From Polytrichum commune (taxonomy: Eukaryota; Streptophyta; Polytrichopsida; Polytrichales; Polytrichaceae), in NCBI GenBank assembly GCA_950295325.1, contig OX485807.1, positions 1,116,501 to 1,180,500 on the forward strand: DNA of 64,000 bases. The letters are read 5' to 3'. A program made the translations under genes and the position numbers. The notes below the pieces were generated by a model, which saw only the letters and a list, made by a program, of their open reading frames with translations, had not been told where the DNA came from and did no database searches. Positions 1-12,784 of the stretch are shown here, piece after piece (the first letter of the stretch is position 1; every line of letters starts with the position of its first letter).

Positions 1-213
1 TCTCTCCTTCCCTTCCTCCTAATACTCAACTCTTGTGTTGGAAAACACAAGGTTCTGTCTGAGACACCCACTCCTTTGGAGATAACTAAGCCGCTTGTGA
101 TGATGATGATGAAGTGCATGTTGTTGATGCCTCCCATCGTCCTCCTCCTACCTCTGCAATCTTATGATTAGCGTCCACAGTGTGAAAGAAAGACATCACT
201 TGTGAAAAAAAGT

Positions 214-2791
214 TTAGGACTTTGACAAGACACTGGCATTCTCTCTCAATGCGGTGTCCTTCTCGCTCCTTTTCATGGCTTCCACTGTGGCCCTGTGTGC
301 AGTATCCATCACGTCTCCATCACCTTCCACATCGCCATTCTTTGTTCCTGTTTTCAAGTCCGTGATTCGATTGATCACACCCTGCACAACCGCACTCACC
401 AACTTAGAACAAAAGATCTTTCAAGAGTGGAGTTGTAGGTTTAGGGCTCCCAGACCCACAGACACAAGTCAATCCAAAGTCTACAACCTATTTGCACAGC
501 ATCCACAATATCAACAAATGCCATTAGAGGGTGGACTTAGATGAAATGTCTAGATTTGGAGCTCCCATATTGTGTGTTCTCCTCTGTTTAGTACTATTCC
601 CCACTTGATATCTCACATTGACCACTCAACACATCCTCAAGGAATTGAGAGCTTGAGTATTGGTCAAGCTCTCAATAGCTTAAGAGCTACTTAAAGCTTG
701 TCAGATCCAGGAATCAAGCTCCGGAATGTTTAACCTCTCAACTTGAGCTCTGGTGAAAGGGGGCCTTACAGTTCCATTCTCTATACAGTGCAATCAGGAG
801 GAAGCAATCCAAAACCATAATGAAATAGAAGATTAATCACATTCGGCAACAGGCCAAATGGCGACAAGCCATATGACCACTCACATCATCAAGACTCAAG
901 CAAGTTGTTGTATATCATCATCAATTGTACAAAGACCTCGATTTGATCGCTCAAATAGGAAACCAGGAGAGATTGAGTCAAGACAAAACCCTGAAGATGT
1001 GGTTGAGTTGCTAATACATACCTGCAACGAAATGTCGAATGCATCTCTAACATCCACAATAGGACTGGACCGTGGATCGGAGTACACAATCGCAGGAATG
1101 GTCTGGATGACGACCTCCCGCATGTTCCGGATCTCTTTCTCCGAATACTTGAGCAGGGCCTCTTCGATGCTCGTAGTGTTCACATTGATGTAGACAGAGT
1201 AAGACGAGTGATTGGCAGGCAAGTGCCAAACGTACTGAGAGTAGGCAGCAAATTCATGGAAAAACACAGGGATGCAACCTGCAAGCATGGAGTCAAAAGT
1301 GGATCGCCGGGTATACGAGTCTCCTGTAGGCTGCAAACAAAACACAGAATGCTCAAAGACCTCCATCACATTCTCCGGGTAAGAGCAAATGCGATTGTGA
1401 TCATCACTGCAATTGAGCAACCTGCAGTAAGATGAGCCGATGCATTGATGTATGATCTTCCCTCGCACATCCGTGATGTAATTCGGTCTGGGAGCTCCCA
1501 CAAATGAAAATAAAGATTTTCTCTCCATATTACGCATCCTGGCTTGCCAGTTTTGGATTGATTGTTTTGAAGAAGGATGGAAGTAGGTAGGGTAAGGGAC
1601 GGCAACATCGTTGTGATGGAATGGGCTTGCTTCGATGGCCAACATCGTCATGTTAAGGCTGGGAGGAAGGATGAAGAGTTTATTACCCCAATCTTTTTCC
1701 TCGTCAGTCTCTCTTCGAAAATCCCATGTGATGCGTCCCCCAACTAAGAAATGGTCATGGCCATTGAACCTCTTCCACTCCGGCTGTGCTGTGAGCCAAT
1801 TGAACAACCGTTTTGGCGCTGTGTCTCTCACTGTGATGTTGGCACCCCACAGGTTCATTGAAATCTCGAATCCTGCGTAAAATGGCACGAAAATGGCATC
1901 TGCCTGCTTGGAATCGTTCGTCAGACACTTGTATCTCCGCATCCGGTTGTGGAAAATCTCCTCCAACATGAATTGGTTGGTTTGGTACCAATCTGAGTCC
2001 GAGAACACTCCCGAAGTGTTGTTGAGCTTCGGCCCCAGCCCCCCATTCTCCAGCATTGGACATAAATCCTGCCATAAATTGAGCTTCTTGCATTGCTTCA
2101 GTAGATCTGAGTTGAAGTAAGGATCCATCTTGTGCTCGTACACATACCGACCTTCGCACTCATCAACAACCTTTGCTGGAATCGACGACGCTCCCACACT
2201 CGCATTATTTCCATCCTCAACAATCTGTTCACCTACTCCATTCACATCCACATCATCGCCGTCAGATTCGGTTCTCGGCTTCCTGTTCCCCATAAGTTTG
2301 GAATCGGCAATGGCACCATCACCATTCACTTGGCCAGAGTCAAGATCCACCAAATTCTTAACAACAGATGAAGTTCTCTCCTTCCGAACACTACGGTCAT
2401 CAGCATTATCACTACCATAACCACCACCCAAATTGCGCTCCACATCATCTGCCTTCCTGATCCCAAGTTCGCCACCGCCAGATCCACCCACACTACCCAT
2501 AGATCGATCTCCACTCCAATTCCCACCCATTAGTTTTTTTTCTTCCACAACCTCCGCCTGCCTAACCCACCGGCTACCACCTGCCACCTCCGCACTCCGA
2601 AGCTCCTCCCGTCGCTCCATCGTCTGTGGCCCATCCAGAGACGGGGAACGCATCATCACCACGGGCACAGTCCGATCCACGGAGAAATGCACCACCGCAA
2701 GTGCCCACCAGAAGAGAATCGTGACGGACACCAACACGACCCGGAGCTTCATGCGTGGGAACATCATCGTGAAGCTTTGAGATTTCTCCAT
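214..2791 (-). CDS. GT47 exostosin-family glycosyltransferase, MUR3/xyloglucan galactosyltransferase-like
   Basis: Two exons, 1022-2791 and 214-381 (both minus), give 645 aa. Exon 1 ends CAG|GTATGT and exon 2 starts after GTGCAG, phase 0; the join reads RDAFDISLQ|GVINRIT, as expected for the C-terminal helix of this family. The start at 2791 puts a single membrane anchor at residues 16-36, typical of a type II Golgi enzyme; an upstream in-frame ATG at 3004 would add 71 residues before the anchor and is less likely. A low-complexity Gly/Asp-rich stem covers residues 40-205, and the exostosin domain about 211-575. Recognisable motifs are CEGRYVY, FVPFYAG, GGRITWDFRR and GDSYTRRSTFDSMLAGCIPV (from residue 490), the last being the MUR3-clade nucleotide-sugar-binding region. 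MUR3 relatives add galactose to xyloglucan side chains in the Golgi. The acceptor and exact sugar cannot be assigned by sequence alone. Confidence 0.88.
382..1021 (-). other. intron of the GT47 gene, with a MITE-like fragment
   Basis: GT-AG intron of 640 bp. The part around 600-770 (GAGAGCTTGAG, CTCAACTTGAGCTC, then GGGGGCCTTA) resembles the arms of the MITE at 61405-61977 and is probably a decayed relative. Confidence 0.5.
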
Positions 2792-3252
2792 AACGCACCA
2801 CCCACCAGGATGCGAGATTTCTCCCCCAAAATGCCTCAAAGGCGAGGACTTGGTACCGGCAGTGACAATGCAGGCATCCGCATTGCCACAGCTCGGCAAT
2901 GGAATGCAATGCAATGCGATGGCTTTGGTGAAGAGAGCTAAGCTAATCCTGGCTGGGCTTTCCCTAAACCCTAGTATGTTAGTGACACAACAGACAGAAA
3001 ACAAGGAGTGTGCGGGTGGGACGCTCTGTCTGTCGCCTGGGACCGTGTCCTTGCCAGCCGCAGTCCCTTTGAGTAACTGCCAATCCCGGGTTGCTTTAAG
3101 TTAGATCTGAGAGTCCTGGAAAGAAGGACATTCTCACGGCTAGTAGTCTTGATCAGTCGCCTTTTGAGTCCTTCATCGGCTATGTACTTCCTTTTGAGTG
3201 CCAGGTGGCGGTTTGTCATTAGTCTACTTAGGAACTATGGATTACAAACTAA
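2792..3252. other. upstream region of the GT47 gene
   Basis: Contains the presumed promoter and 5' leader of the minus-strand GT47 gene, including an upstream in-frame ATG at 3004. I see no clear TATA box and no other gene. Confidence 0.4.
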
Positions 3253-3819
3253 GGGCCACTTCACACATGAGCCAAGAGCCGTGACCTTGTAATGGTGAGG
3301 ACCCTTGACTCTCATCCAAAGGCCGTACCATGGGTGTTGGGAAAGCCATTTTATGTAGTCTTTGGCCCTCAAGCATAGTGTGAAGTGAGAATAAACCATG
3401 TTGCGGGACCATTGCATATTTTGTTGGCGGAAAAAGAGGGGAGGATTTGGTTTAATATAATATGTCTCCAAGTTTATTAATTTAAGATAACTACTTGGTG
3501 GTGTTTGTCTGTCCTGGAATCTGCCATGCAATCTGTCCTGCTAGAAAAATATATTAAAAAAATCATGGTCTCCCAGAATTTGCGTCAAGCCCACCTCTTG
3601 GAGGTGGGTCTGACGCAAATTCCAGTAGACCATGCACCCTTATCCACAACTAGCCATGTAGGACTCCATGTAGACTTTTCATCCATGAACTTTTCTTTGA
3701 GCCTTTAGGCCTTCACCTCCCAGTGTGAAGTGAACTTGGACGGTCTCCGCCTTTTCGACCAATGAGAGCTCTTACATTGCATTGGTCAAGGGCCTTCAGC
3801 CTTGTGTGTGAAGTGGTCC
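3253..3819. mobile_element. MITE, PIF/Harbinger-like (GGGCCACTTCACAC family)
   Basis: 567 bp with terminal inverted repeats: left GGGCCACTTCACACATGAG, right CTTGTGTGTGAAGTGGTCC. It is flanked on both sides by TAA (3250-3252 and 3820-3822), the 3-bp duplication of PIF/Harbinger elements. No transposase is seen, so it is non-autonomous. It contains the hairpin at 3565-3633. Relatives lie at 9517-10971 and 63782 onward. Confidence 0.8.
3565..3633. repeat. 33-bp-arm hairpin inside the MITE
   Basis: Arms 3565-3597 and 3601-3633 pair at 28 of 33 positions around a 3-nt TTG loop. The core AATTTGCGTC / GACGCAAATT is perfect. Confidence 0.8.
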
Positions 3820-5352
3820 TAAAGGTCGACTTCAATGATGACTTTTTTTTCCTTCTTTTTTTAATATCAAACTAATTTACCCCAAGTTAACATGCAACAA
3901 AATCGTCAACCTCAAACATAACATAATCACTATTGATATTGCACGCCTAGGTCCCATATAGCAGTGTGGTTTCCAACTAAGTTATGTGCTCAACATGGAC
4001 CTTAAAACCCAAACAAATAGAAACCCACCAAGTGCACCAAGTCAACTTGTCATGAAGCCATCAATTGTCAAGATGGATAACTCATTATGGTGGTATCTCC
4101 CCTTAGAGTACCATTTTTTAGCGCTCTAAGGTAGACATGTCTTGGATGGTAATTTGTTTTCAAATAGCTCACTTCTATTGTGAATATTACGCACATAATT
4201 GGTCAAGTGGACTATAAAATGAATTTTAAATCCAAATTGGGGTCATAACCATTTTCCTCATATTTTTTTGGAAATTGTCTGAATATCCTATTAAATCATC
4301 AAAGTAACTATTATATTTTTTCTCAAATAATCACACATGTCATTCCGATTAGGTTGTTATGAACCTATAATGGTTAGCATGTTTCATAGTTTTATTTAGC
4401 TATAGACAATTTTTCTCTCCATGCCAACATCACATCGGCCATGATGCTAGAAGATGGCATTAATCAATATAATTTTCAAAATATTCAAATGAAATTGTGT
4501 GAGGTGGTTAAATCACCTCAATAAGAGGTAACATTCAACATTGTGGTATAAATGAAGCTTACTCCAAATCATATGCTACAAGATTATTATCTGTTGGCTT
4601 ATATTGATTTATATGTAACATTTGAGGCATTATGAACTATGTTATTTTCATCACATAGTCCAATCTCTCTTAATTACATGCTATTTTGGTGTTTGTTATT
4701 TAATTTGCACCGGATATAGGTGTTTTATTGAGATCATTGGTTGCATTAGGGTCATGTTACCTTATGCTTCACACATTGAAGTGCCAAAGTAGGCGTAAGA
4801 TACATAACAAATCGAGTTCCATCCATTCTATAAGTGGAGGATGAATAGGGTACGTACATAAACAAAGTTTCACTCTAATGTGATAATACGCCCATGCCAA
4901 ACAAATTGATATTGTAGCCTAATGAGCTATCAAGTTTAACAACACTAGTTTGGGCCCATGTCGTCTAGCCAATTGCACATGTGCATGTGAATGAATGTCC
5001 TGGCCATCATGCATCATCCTAACCCATTTCACCCATGCATATGAACTACCGCCTAGACCCCCACCCATGCCACCATTGAGGGAATGGTGCACTTGAAAAC
5101 TATGGCACGAGGTAAAATAAGTGTGACCTCTTTCCATGCATTTGTAAGGAGTTGCTTGTTGGGGAGGTGCTCATTGGTTTTTTGAGAGGCGGGGCAATGT
5201 CCTTGCACCAAGTGGTGTGTGAAGGCATGGTGGCAACTAGTTCGGGCTTGCAATTCTCATATTTGGAAGGTGGCAAGGGTTATTATTAGCTCAATTACAT
5301 CTTGCCTCACATTGCCTCAAAGTATTGAGATTTTTGTAGGCACAGTGGAACA

Positions 5353-5375
5353 TGAGAGAGAGAGAGAGAGAGAGC
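5353..5375. repeat. (GA)n microsatellite
   Basis: About 11 consecutive GA dinucleotides. Confidence 0.9.
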
Positions 5376-5789
5376 ATGCTGAGGAGTTGGGACTTTATGG
5401 CTAAAAAATTTAAACCCTAATTCAACATGTTGCAAGTTTGTTGAATTGAGCCACAATCTTAAAATAGATTGTATGCATTGTGAAAGAGGAAGTTCTTCGT
5501 AAAGTTTGTAGTAATTGAGAGAAAATAGTAATTAGCTTCATTGATGATTGAAGGTTGCTTGAATGCCTAGTTGCATCATGAATTATGTTTGAATCTCACG
5601 GTATTCTTTCCTAAAATATTTACTAAGGGGTGTGCTATATTAATATAACGCCCAATATGCAATACAAGATGACAACCTCAACTTCCACGCTCTCAATTGT
5701 ATAGTAGATAGTTGTGAGAGTTGTCGCATATGATTAGTAGTAGCTCTCTTTCATCGTGTGAGTTTGTTGTGAACTATCCACATGTAGTC

Positions 5790-6150
5790 TAAAAATTTAT
5801 AAACTAGACGTGCCTAGCCCACTTACTTTATAAACACCTACATTTGAGTAGTACGTGGTTTGGTGTGGCTTCGAAAATGGATTCCAAAAGACATGTGTCC
5901 AAACAAATTTAGATTGCACACTGCTCAAAATATGACAATCATTCTAGGTTCAACAAACCTACACAATAATCTGATTCTAGATTCTTCACTTTGAAGATAA
6001 ATAAATTATTCATACGAGCTCTGAAAATCACGAGGAAAGTGACTATGGCCTCGATTTCGTTTAATGAACCATCTCGTACTAATTGCATGTTTCGTATCCT
6101 AAGAGAAGCGGTTGTTGGAAAAGTAACCATTTAAGACCCATCCACCTCAA
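5790..6150. repeat. copy of a dispersed 300-400 bp repeat
   Basis: Shares ordered blocks with 56100-56430 in the same orientation: ACATGTGTCC, TCTTCACTTTG, TATTCATACGAGCTC, GACTATGGCC and ATTTAAGACC. Reverse-orientation copies lie at 41700-41960 and 45275-45600. The family has no clear terminal repeats; class unknown. Confidence 0.55.
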
Positions 6151-7796
6151 ATTGTGGGTTTCATAACACCTAAAAACGACACCAAGTCAGCATAGTGGAA
6201 CCCAATAGATTCAAAATTAGCGACAAGTTTGGACTTGGGAGAGTTCTAATACGGATGGATGAATTCCTCACTCATGTACAAACAACTGACATCCCTTCTT
6301 CCGAGAAGCAACGACAATTAGAAAGTGAAACTACTTAGGTCAACGACACCACCCGTATCTCACGTCACGGCTAGCTTGCAAAGACCGTGTTGAGGTACCA
6401 AACCGCGTTAATACAATCCTACACTTTTTGTGTGAAAACGTAAAATCCACATGGAATTCCAAAGGGTTCCCAAGCAATGTGGTCATGATATTTGACGATT
6501 CGATTTCTTACAAGAAACAAATACTCCATCCCAAACCAAAGACCCGGATGCAACATTACCTATAAAGGAGTTGTTGTGCTCATCAAGTATCACACAAAAC
6601 CTTTCACACAAACCTTCAACAACCTCTCACCTACCTCAATAATTTCTACATTGATGCGGTAGTTGCACTACCCTTGCACTTCATCTGCACTACCTACAAA
6701 TAGTTGGTCTACTTCATCATTCCTTTTTCAAGGAATGAATATCGGCGCTTGAAAACTTGATTCATTATTAATAAAAATAAATAAACTATTTATTGCATAA
6801 TCTATTAGGCATGTGTTGTCTATTTATGCAACAACCATGCATACGAATTGCAATCAATACGGTTTGAATCTCAATATGATTAGTAGTTAGTTTTAGCAAG
6901 TTTGGACTTTGTAATGTGATCCTTGTTTTATGTCCACACCACCTCTTAATAGTCTTTTAGCCAGCTAGCCACCATCCCCTCATATTTCCTTGATGTTCTT
7001 GAATTGCACAAGTGGGACTGGCGACACAATGACTGCAATCGTGTCAACACCCACCCTTGATTATATTATATGAACAAATGCATTTCCACAAAATGTGATA
7101 AAACTCCTCCTATGAACACATTTCTATTGAAGAGTTGAACCATCAATTTGAAAGAAAACAAAAATTAACTTTTGCTACCAACTCAACATTCGCTCCCTCA
7201 TTGATTGAAGCACGTGAGCTTTTAGTACACAAAAGAAAAAGGTTCATTATATATTGACCCAAATAATATTGTTCACTGCATTGAAGATGATTAAGTTTGA
7301 GACAAACAACACCCATACAAAGTCCCTTTACGCATGCCCTTTCATTGACCTCAAACGTGTTGCACTTAGTGGACGTTGAAGGGACACCTTAGTTTGAACA
7401 GAGTTGAATGCGGATTGAATGGTAAAGTACGGAAACGTACCTTAGAGGAGGGCCCTTTTGATTGCAATCAATGCCTTTCCCTAACTATTAGTTGTTCAAC
7501 TAACCACTCATGAAGGATATGGTCCAATGAAGGACAACATGATAATTTCTAGCATAGAATCTTAACCCTAGTTGATCTCCATGCCTAGTTCCAACCCTCC
7601 CAAGCTATACAAAAACTTCATCCATCCACACATTTGACATCTATCTTTCATTTATGACACATGAATTCTTGCATACAAGTGGAAACATGCCCCCCTCCCC
7701 CCCCCCCAACACCCTTCCCATGGGCCAATCGAAGTTTTCCCCTCCAACATAAATCCATGTTTGCTATTCCGTCCAATGCCATACTCAACACACTTA

Positions 7797-8375
7797 GGGG
7801 TTGTTTACACCATGGACCAGGAATTTGTCCCAAGGCCCTGTAAAACACGTGATTGGTTGTTGAACTCATATTGGGATCACTTTGGTTCACACCAAGGAAA
7901 AAATGCCAGAGTGACCATGAAGTTTGAGGTCCCCAAAAGACATATTTTAAGGCCTACATCTTTCAATTGATAATGGTCCAATGGGGTTTGCGATGGGAAA
8001 GGCAGAAGTGGTGCTCTAGTACAAAATGACAGGGGCCCATGGCAGAGAAATGTTGTTATAACAAGTTTCAACGAATTAATTTTTTGGGAAGAGAAGACGA
8101 AGACAAGAGAATGGCCAAACTTGATTTAATTTTTTTTTTCCTTTTTAGAACTGCCCTTTTTTGATCATATATTAAAAACAATCAACACATTCATTTTTCG
8201 GTGCATGGTCATTCCTCTTGGTCCACATTCGGTTTACACCTAGTGACGGGCCCAAACGCTTTGTAAATCGATTTTCAAAGACATCAGACCATGGAAGTCA
8301 GACCACCAAGTCAGACCATGGAAAAAAGACCATCATCCATGGTCCGACTTCACAATCAATGGTGTAAACCGGCCC
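7797..8375. mobile_element. MITE, PIF/Harbinger-like (GGGCCGGTTTACAC family)
   Basis: 579 bp, left end GGGGTTGTTTACACCATGGA, right end ATGGTGTAAACCGGCCC. TTA duplication at 7794-7796 and 8376-8378. Same family as 19556-20670 and 22290-22843. Short ORFs here are not transposase. Confidence 0.82.
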
Positions 8376-8378
8376 TTA

Positions 8379-9086
8379 TTTACGTTACAAGGCCATTGAG
8401 CGCATTTTCCAACGTCCACTTACCCAACAACATAACAATAGGAATGTATGACAAGCACATATACTTCCCCACCTCAGTCCTTGGATGAGAACTGAATGGA
8501 TGAGACAATCCACTAATGCAAGGAACGAGCGCGTGGGAGGTGAAGAGTTGTATGGAACGGAGGGTTGACAAGTGGATGAAACCCATTGGACAGAAGAGAC
8601 AACGGAAAAAGGGGTAAGGTAACAGACAGGTACTTTCTTTCAAACGAGTTGTTGTTTTGGGACCCTGCCATGCACTTGGATCTGGGCGTCGCCAATGTAG
8701 GTCTAATTCAGGGCTTCCAGGGATTATTAATTAGTAAGGGCACATGACCTCCAGCTTTGGGGGTTGCCCACATTTGGATGTCTAATTTCCTTCTTTGATA
8801 GATGATAGCTAGCCTCCCAAATCATTGCCAAATGAGTATGTGAATCAGTTAATTACTAGTGTTGTAATTTTATGTTCATTTTTGGGTGCAGGGAGATGAA
8901 AGCAAGCTTCTACTTGCTTCATCCGTGACCTGGCTTGGAGATCTCAACCATATAGAAGTTATTTCCGTTGACAGACTGGTACTAATATTGGCCCACATTT
9001 ATAGTAATATCATGCTATACAGATCCTCTCAGATATTGAAATATTGAGGTGATTACCGTAGTCATTGTGAACACAGAGTGCAATTA
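8379..9086. other. spacer, nothing recognised
   Basis: About 700 bp with no convincing coding, RNA or repeat feature. Confidence 0.4.
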
Positions 9087-9513
9087 GGGCGTCCCCAGCA
9101 GCCTCGCCATAGGGCATGCCAACGCCAAAAATGGGGCATCCCGGGTTCTTAGGTGGCGGTACCGGCATAAATTGATCCCCACCAATGTCCGGTCCGGCAT
9201 AATTTAGAAGCGGCCCGGGTATAGTAAAGGCCTTCCAACGCCATAAATGGTTCATATGGCGGCCCTCCTCCGGCCCGCCAAGAGATTACTTTAATATCAG
9301 ATACTCCGATATCCTACTTTATCCCATGTCAGATAATAGGTGTCGTTGTCTTATTGATTGCTTCCTAATTATACCGGGGGTATGCCTAGGCTTTGGTGGG
9401 CTCTGACTCAAGATGAGCGGCCCCGCCCAAGATGGAGGGCTCCCCAAACACCCTAAACACCATATAATATATTATTTTTGGCGGGTTGCTTACTATCTCT
9501 CCTGGGGATGCCC
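9087..9513. mobile_element. MITE, PIF/Harbinger-like (GGGCGTCCCCAGCAG ends)
   Basis: 427 bp. The left end GGGCGTCCCCAGCAG pairs with the right end CTCCTGGGGATGCCC. TTA at 9084-9086 and 9514-9516. The right-hand TTA is also the left TTA of the next element, so the two abut exactly. Confidence 0.75.
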
Positions 9514-9516
9514 TTA

Positions 9517-10971
9517 GGGCTGCTTCACACTACAGTCAAGACTCTATAAGGGTTTACCCCTATAAGCGTTATAATTTCATATATATTAAGAAATTTCACT
9601 CCCCTACAAAAATGAAATTGGTAAGACTAGTGAGTGTTATGTGTTCAATGTTATAACATGCTCTACTCCCTTCTTTGTTGATTGCACCTCTATAAGTGTT
9701 AACTTTGAGAAAATCAAGGTAATAATATATGAGAGCATACATTTTAAACATGTCATCACATTTAAACCCGTGTTCTTTGCGAACAATTCGAAATCGTTGG
9801 AGGCACACGGGTGTTCTTTCGATCTCTATTGAGAGGGAGATAGAGGAAGCTAGGCGATTGGTAGGGGTTGATGAAGTTGCTACTCTACTTCATCAACTGT
9901 CATTGTTGTCATCTGATAGTGAGGTGGGTGACATGATGATTGCTCGTGAATACCGCAATTATGGGATGGAGTTTGATTTAAACAACCCCTATGAACCTAC
10001 CGATGAGTTTTGGATATGTATCCCTCATAACATCAAGAAATTGATGTTAATGTGGTAGAAGAAGTTGTAGGATTTAGTGTTGTTGAGCGTTCTCTAGAGA
10101 CTTTAAAGAAATACTTTGAACAAAGACTTTGATGCCCTATCACACATCAAGAACATTCAAGGACTCCAAAAGGAAGTTTCATCTCATCATTTGGAAGCTT
10201 CTCGTCATACTACTACATACTCTTTCTTGTGGTTAGTTTAGTTGGAAAAATCTTGTCAAGTTACTACTAGATAGATAATTTCTTTCAATTAGTTTAGTTG
10301 AATTATGTATTACCATTTGTACTTTTATTTTTATATTTTTATAGAACGCTATGTTCTTCATTTTTAGAAAATTTTAGTGTTATTTCTATAAATGTTATTA
10401 ATCATCGGTATGAATTCTATAAGTGTTACTTGTTATAATTATATATATGTTATTTTTTTGCTACTCCCGACCTGTAACATTTATAGAGTCTTAACTGTAT
10501 GGCCGAAGGTTGAGGGCCATCGGTTTCCACCAATCAGATTGCAAGAAACTAAGAATTCAGCCTCTCGACCCTTCACACTAGAGGCAAAGTCCGAAGGCCG
10601 TCGCAATTTAAAATGCCTACACGGCATTACTTTTTGACCAAGGCGACGGAGAAGAATGGAAACCCAAACTATGGCTGAGAGGCCCTTCAATTTTTTAATT
10701 TTTTAATTTTTTAATTTATAAAAATCAAACATTAACAATATCTTGGCTCTTAGATTGGAGAGGTTGTTTTGGGCAAGGAATAAAGTGGGATGCTCCTTGT
10801 TCCTTTGGACTTTGGGCTTGGCCTTTGGAGGCTTCACACTGTGCCCAACCGAAGGCTCCAGTTCATATATTTTACTGGCTATTTTCAACCCATTCCTTTG
10901 GACTCTCAACAAAGTTTGGCCATTCAATCCCATGGCCTCTCAACTTGGATGGCCATAGTGTGAAGTGGCCC
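9517..10971. mobile_element. MITE (GGGCCACTTCACAC family) split by a pogo-like insertion
   Basis: Outer element: left GGGCTGCTTCACACTA, interrupted, then TATGGCCGAAGG; right end GGCCATAGTGTGAAGTGGCCC. TTA at 9514-9516 and 10972-10974. Without the inner element and its duplicated TA it would be about 488 bp. The insertion lies inside the left terminal repeat, which dates the outer element as older. Confidence 0.8.
9533..10497. mobile_element. Tc1/mariner-pogo-like element with decayed ORF
   Basis: 965 bp with 17-bp terminal inverted repeats CAGTCAAGACTCTATAA / TTATAGAGTCTTAACTG (one mismatch), flanked by TA at 9531-9532 and 10498-10499. A broken reading frame at about 9820-10058 (EIEEARRLVGVDEVATLLHQ, later NPYEPTDEFW) resembles in style the acidic C-terminal tail of pogo/Tigger transposases. 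There is no intact catalytic domain, so it is inactive or a deletion derivative. Class rests on the TA duplication and CAGT ends; the protein resemblance is weak. Confidence 0.72.
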
Positions 10972-10996
10972 TTAGTAGCATGGCAGAGAGTGCTTA

Positions 10997-11699
10997 GGGT
11001 GAGTTTTCATGCAGGCCGCTTGTCCACCAGATTGTAGTGTTCATGACGACAAACCCGCCCAAATTGTAGAGTCGATCTAGTGGGGTAGGTAGGATTCGTA
11101 TGTGCCAACTAGCTACTCCCATCTTCTTGATACCTGGGGTCCACCTACTAATCTCCTCCTCCCGGTTATCAAGGATGGAGTTTTAGATCCACATTGGTCC
11201 GCTTCAGTTTTCAACTGGGCTTAACCCTTCGATGACCGGCACTTGTAGGTTAGAGATTCTTAATGGGTGCTTGGAAGTCTAGCGGCTCATGTCCACGGCC
11301 CTCCACATTCTAGTAGACTGCCCTAATGTGGTTGGATGATGGCTTGTGCTTAACATGCGAACACCTTTGACCCACTATTTTCTTGAATCTAGTGGGACAA
11401 GCGGCCTGAATGGAAACTCACCCTAAGGGTAGAGCGGGCCTCTAGACTTCCATGCGCCCATCAAAGAATCTCTACCCTGCAAGTGCCGGTCACTGAAGAT
11501 TTTGAAGACCAATTTTAGAAGGAGGAGGAGGTTTTAACTTGGGGGAGGAGGTTAGTAGGTGGGCCCAAATTTGAGAAGATTGGTGTAGCTAGTTGGCACA
11601 TATGAACCCTACCCCACCAAATTCCCTCTACATTTGGGCGGGTTTGTCCATATTCACACTAGAATTTGGAGGGTGAGTGGCCTACATGGAAACGTGTCC
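10997..11699. mobile_element. long-TIR MITE with TTA duplication
   Basis: 703 bp, mostly palindromic. The left arm GGGTGAGTTTTCATGCAGGC through ACAAACCCGCCC is mirrored by the right arm GGGCGGGTTTGTCC through CATGGAAACGTGTCC. TTA at 10994-10996 and 11700-11702. A second terminal-like end (CTGAATGGAAACTCACCC) near 11404-11421 suggests a nested or partly duplicated copy. Confidence 0.75.
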
Positions 11700-11702
11700 T
11701 TA

Positions 11703-12784
11703 CATGAGGTTTATGGTAATTGCAATAGATGATCATCTATAATCGTCTTGATCATTTTTAAGCATAGTATCAACACAACTACTATTACTATATTAATTTT
11801 GTTATTGGACGGTCTTGTTGGTAAGGTAGAAACATGGAGAATGTTGAAAATAAGTTGATTTTGCTAGGAAGAGTGGCTTGAAACTTGTGCGATATTTTTT
11901 AGAAATGGAGTAGAGGAAATGATGAGGATTGCAAATTGTATTGTAATTTTATTCCATGTAAATAATTAGTTACATTATCCCAAAGAGGCAAGTAAGTTAA
12001 CCCCCGTACTTGTAAATTAGAGTCTTTCTCTACATACGAAAGCACACAAAATGATTAACTTAATGGCACCCAAAAGTGTTCCTCAAGTGGTGTAAGACAA
12101 GGCTCATTGGGCCAATCAATGGATCCAACCTATCACTGCATCCTTTTCAAGCCACCAATTTTATAATTAGCCATTTTGGGTCCACACAATAATTATTCTA
12201 CTCCTAACCTATTGCACCATTAGGGGTCATTCATCATTTTCCATTTCTCTACCTCAATTGAAAGACAATTTTCAACACAAGTATAGCAAGCTACTTATTG
12301 AACAACATATGGACAAACTACGGACCTACAAGTTGTTGATTATAAGTGTGTTGAAAACTGACCATAGACTCTCATAATCAAACCATGTTCAATTCAAACA
12401 ATAATATATACATATCATATATAATATGAGTAAGGATCATAATAAGTTGTATGTACCATACATGGTTGTGGAGTAGGTAAAGGACGGGGATATTATGTAA
12501 CTTGGTTGATATTTGTGATTAAAAAAACAACTTCTTGATGTAGGTCGTAATTCAACGCATTGTCGCATTCACATAGGCTGAACGAATGAGAGCATTTCCT
12601 TGATGAAGGCCTTCCAAGTCTAAAGAGAGGCCACCTATAAAACATAAAAAGCTTTGAATGGTTTGGATCATAAATGGCGGCACAAGCATATATTGTCATA
12701 CCTTAAAGCCTCAAAAACCAATATTAGCATGGAAACTTGGGCACCCAACAATGTGGATGTGTATGGTTGGGCAACGGGATACTA
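11703..12784. other. AT-rich spacer
   Basis: No supported gene; short ORFs only. Confidence 0.4.

Larger units (their letters stand above)
3823..7796. other. gene-poor AT-rich spacer
   Basis: No ORF above about 80 codons looks coding. It holds a (GA)n tract near 5353-5375, the dispersed-repeat copy at about 5790-6150, and a second decayed piece of that family near 4140-4800. Confidence 0.5.

Noticed and set aside
1755-2159. 134-codon minus-strand ORF
   Set aside because: Alternative frame of GT47 exon 1 on the same strand; the conserved exostosin motifs are in the other frame.
3823-7796. LTR retrotransposon in the spacer
   Set aside because: No long direct terminal repeats, primer-binding site or gag-pol frames could be seen.
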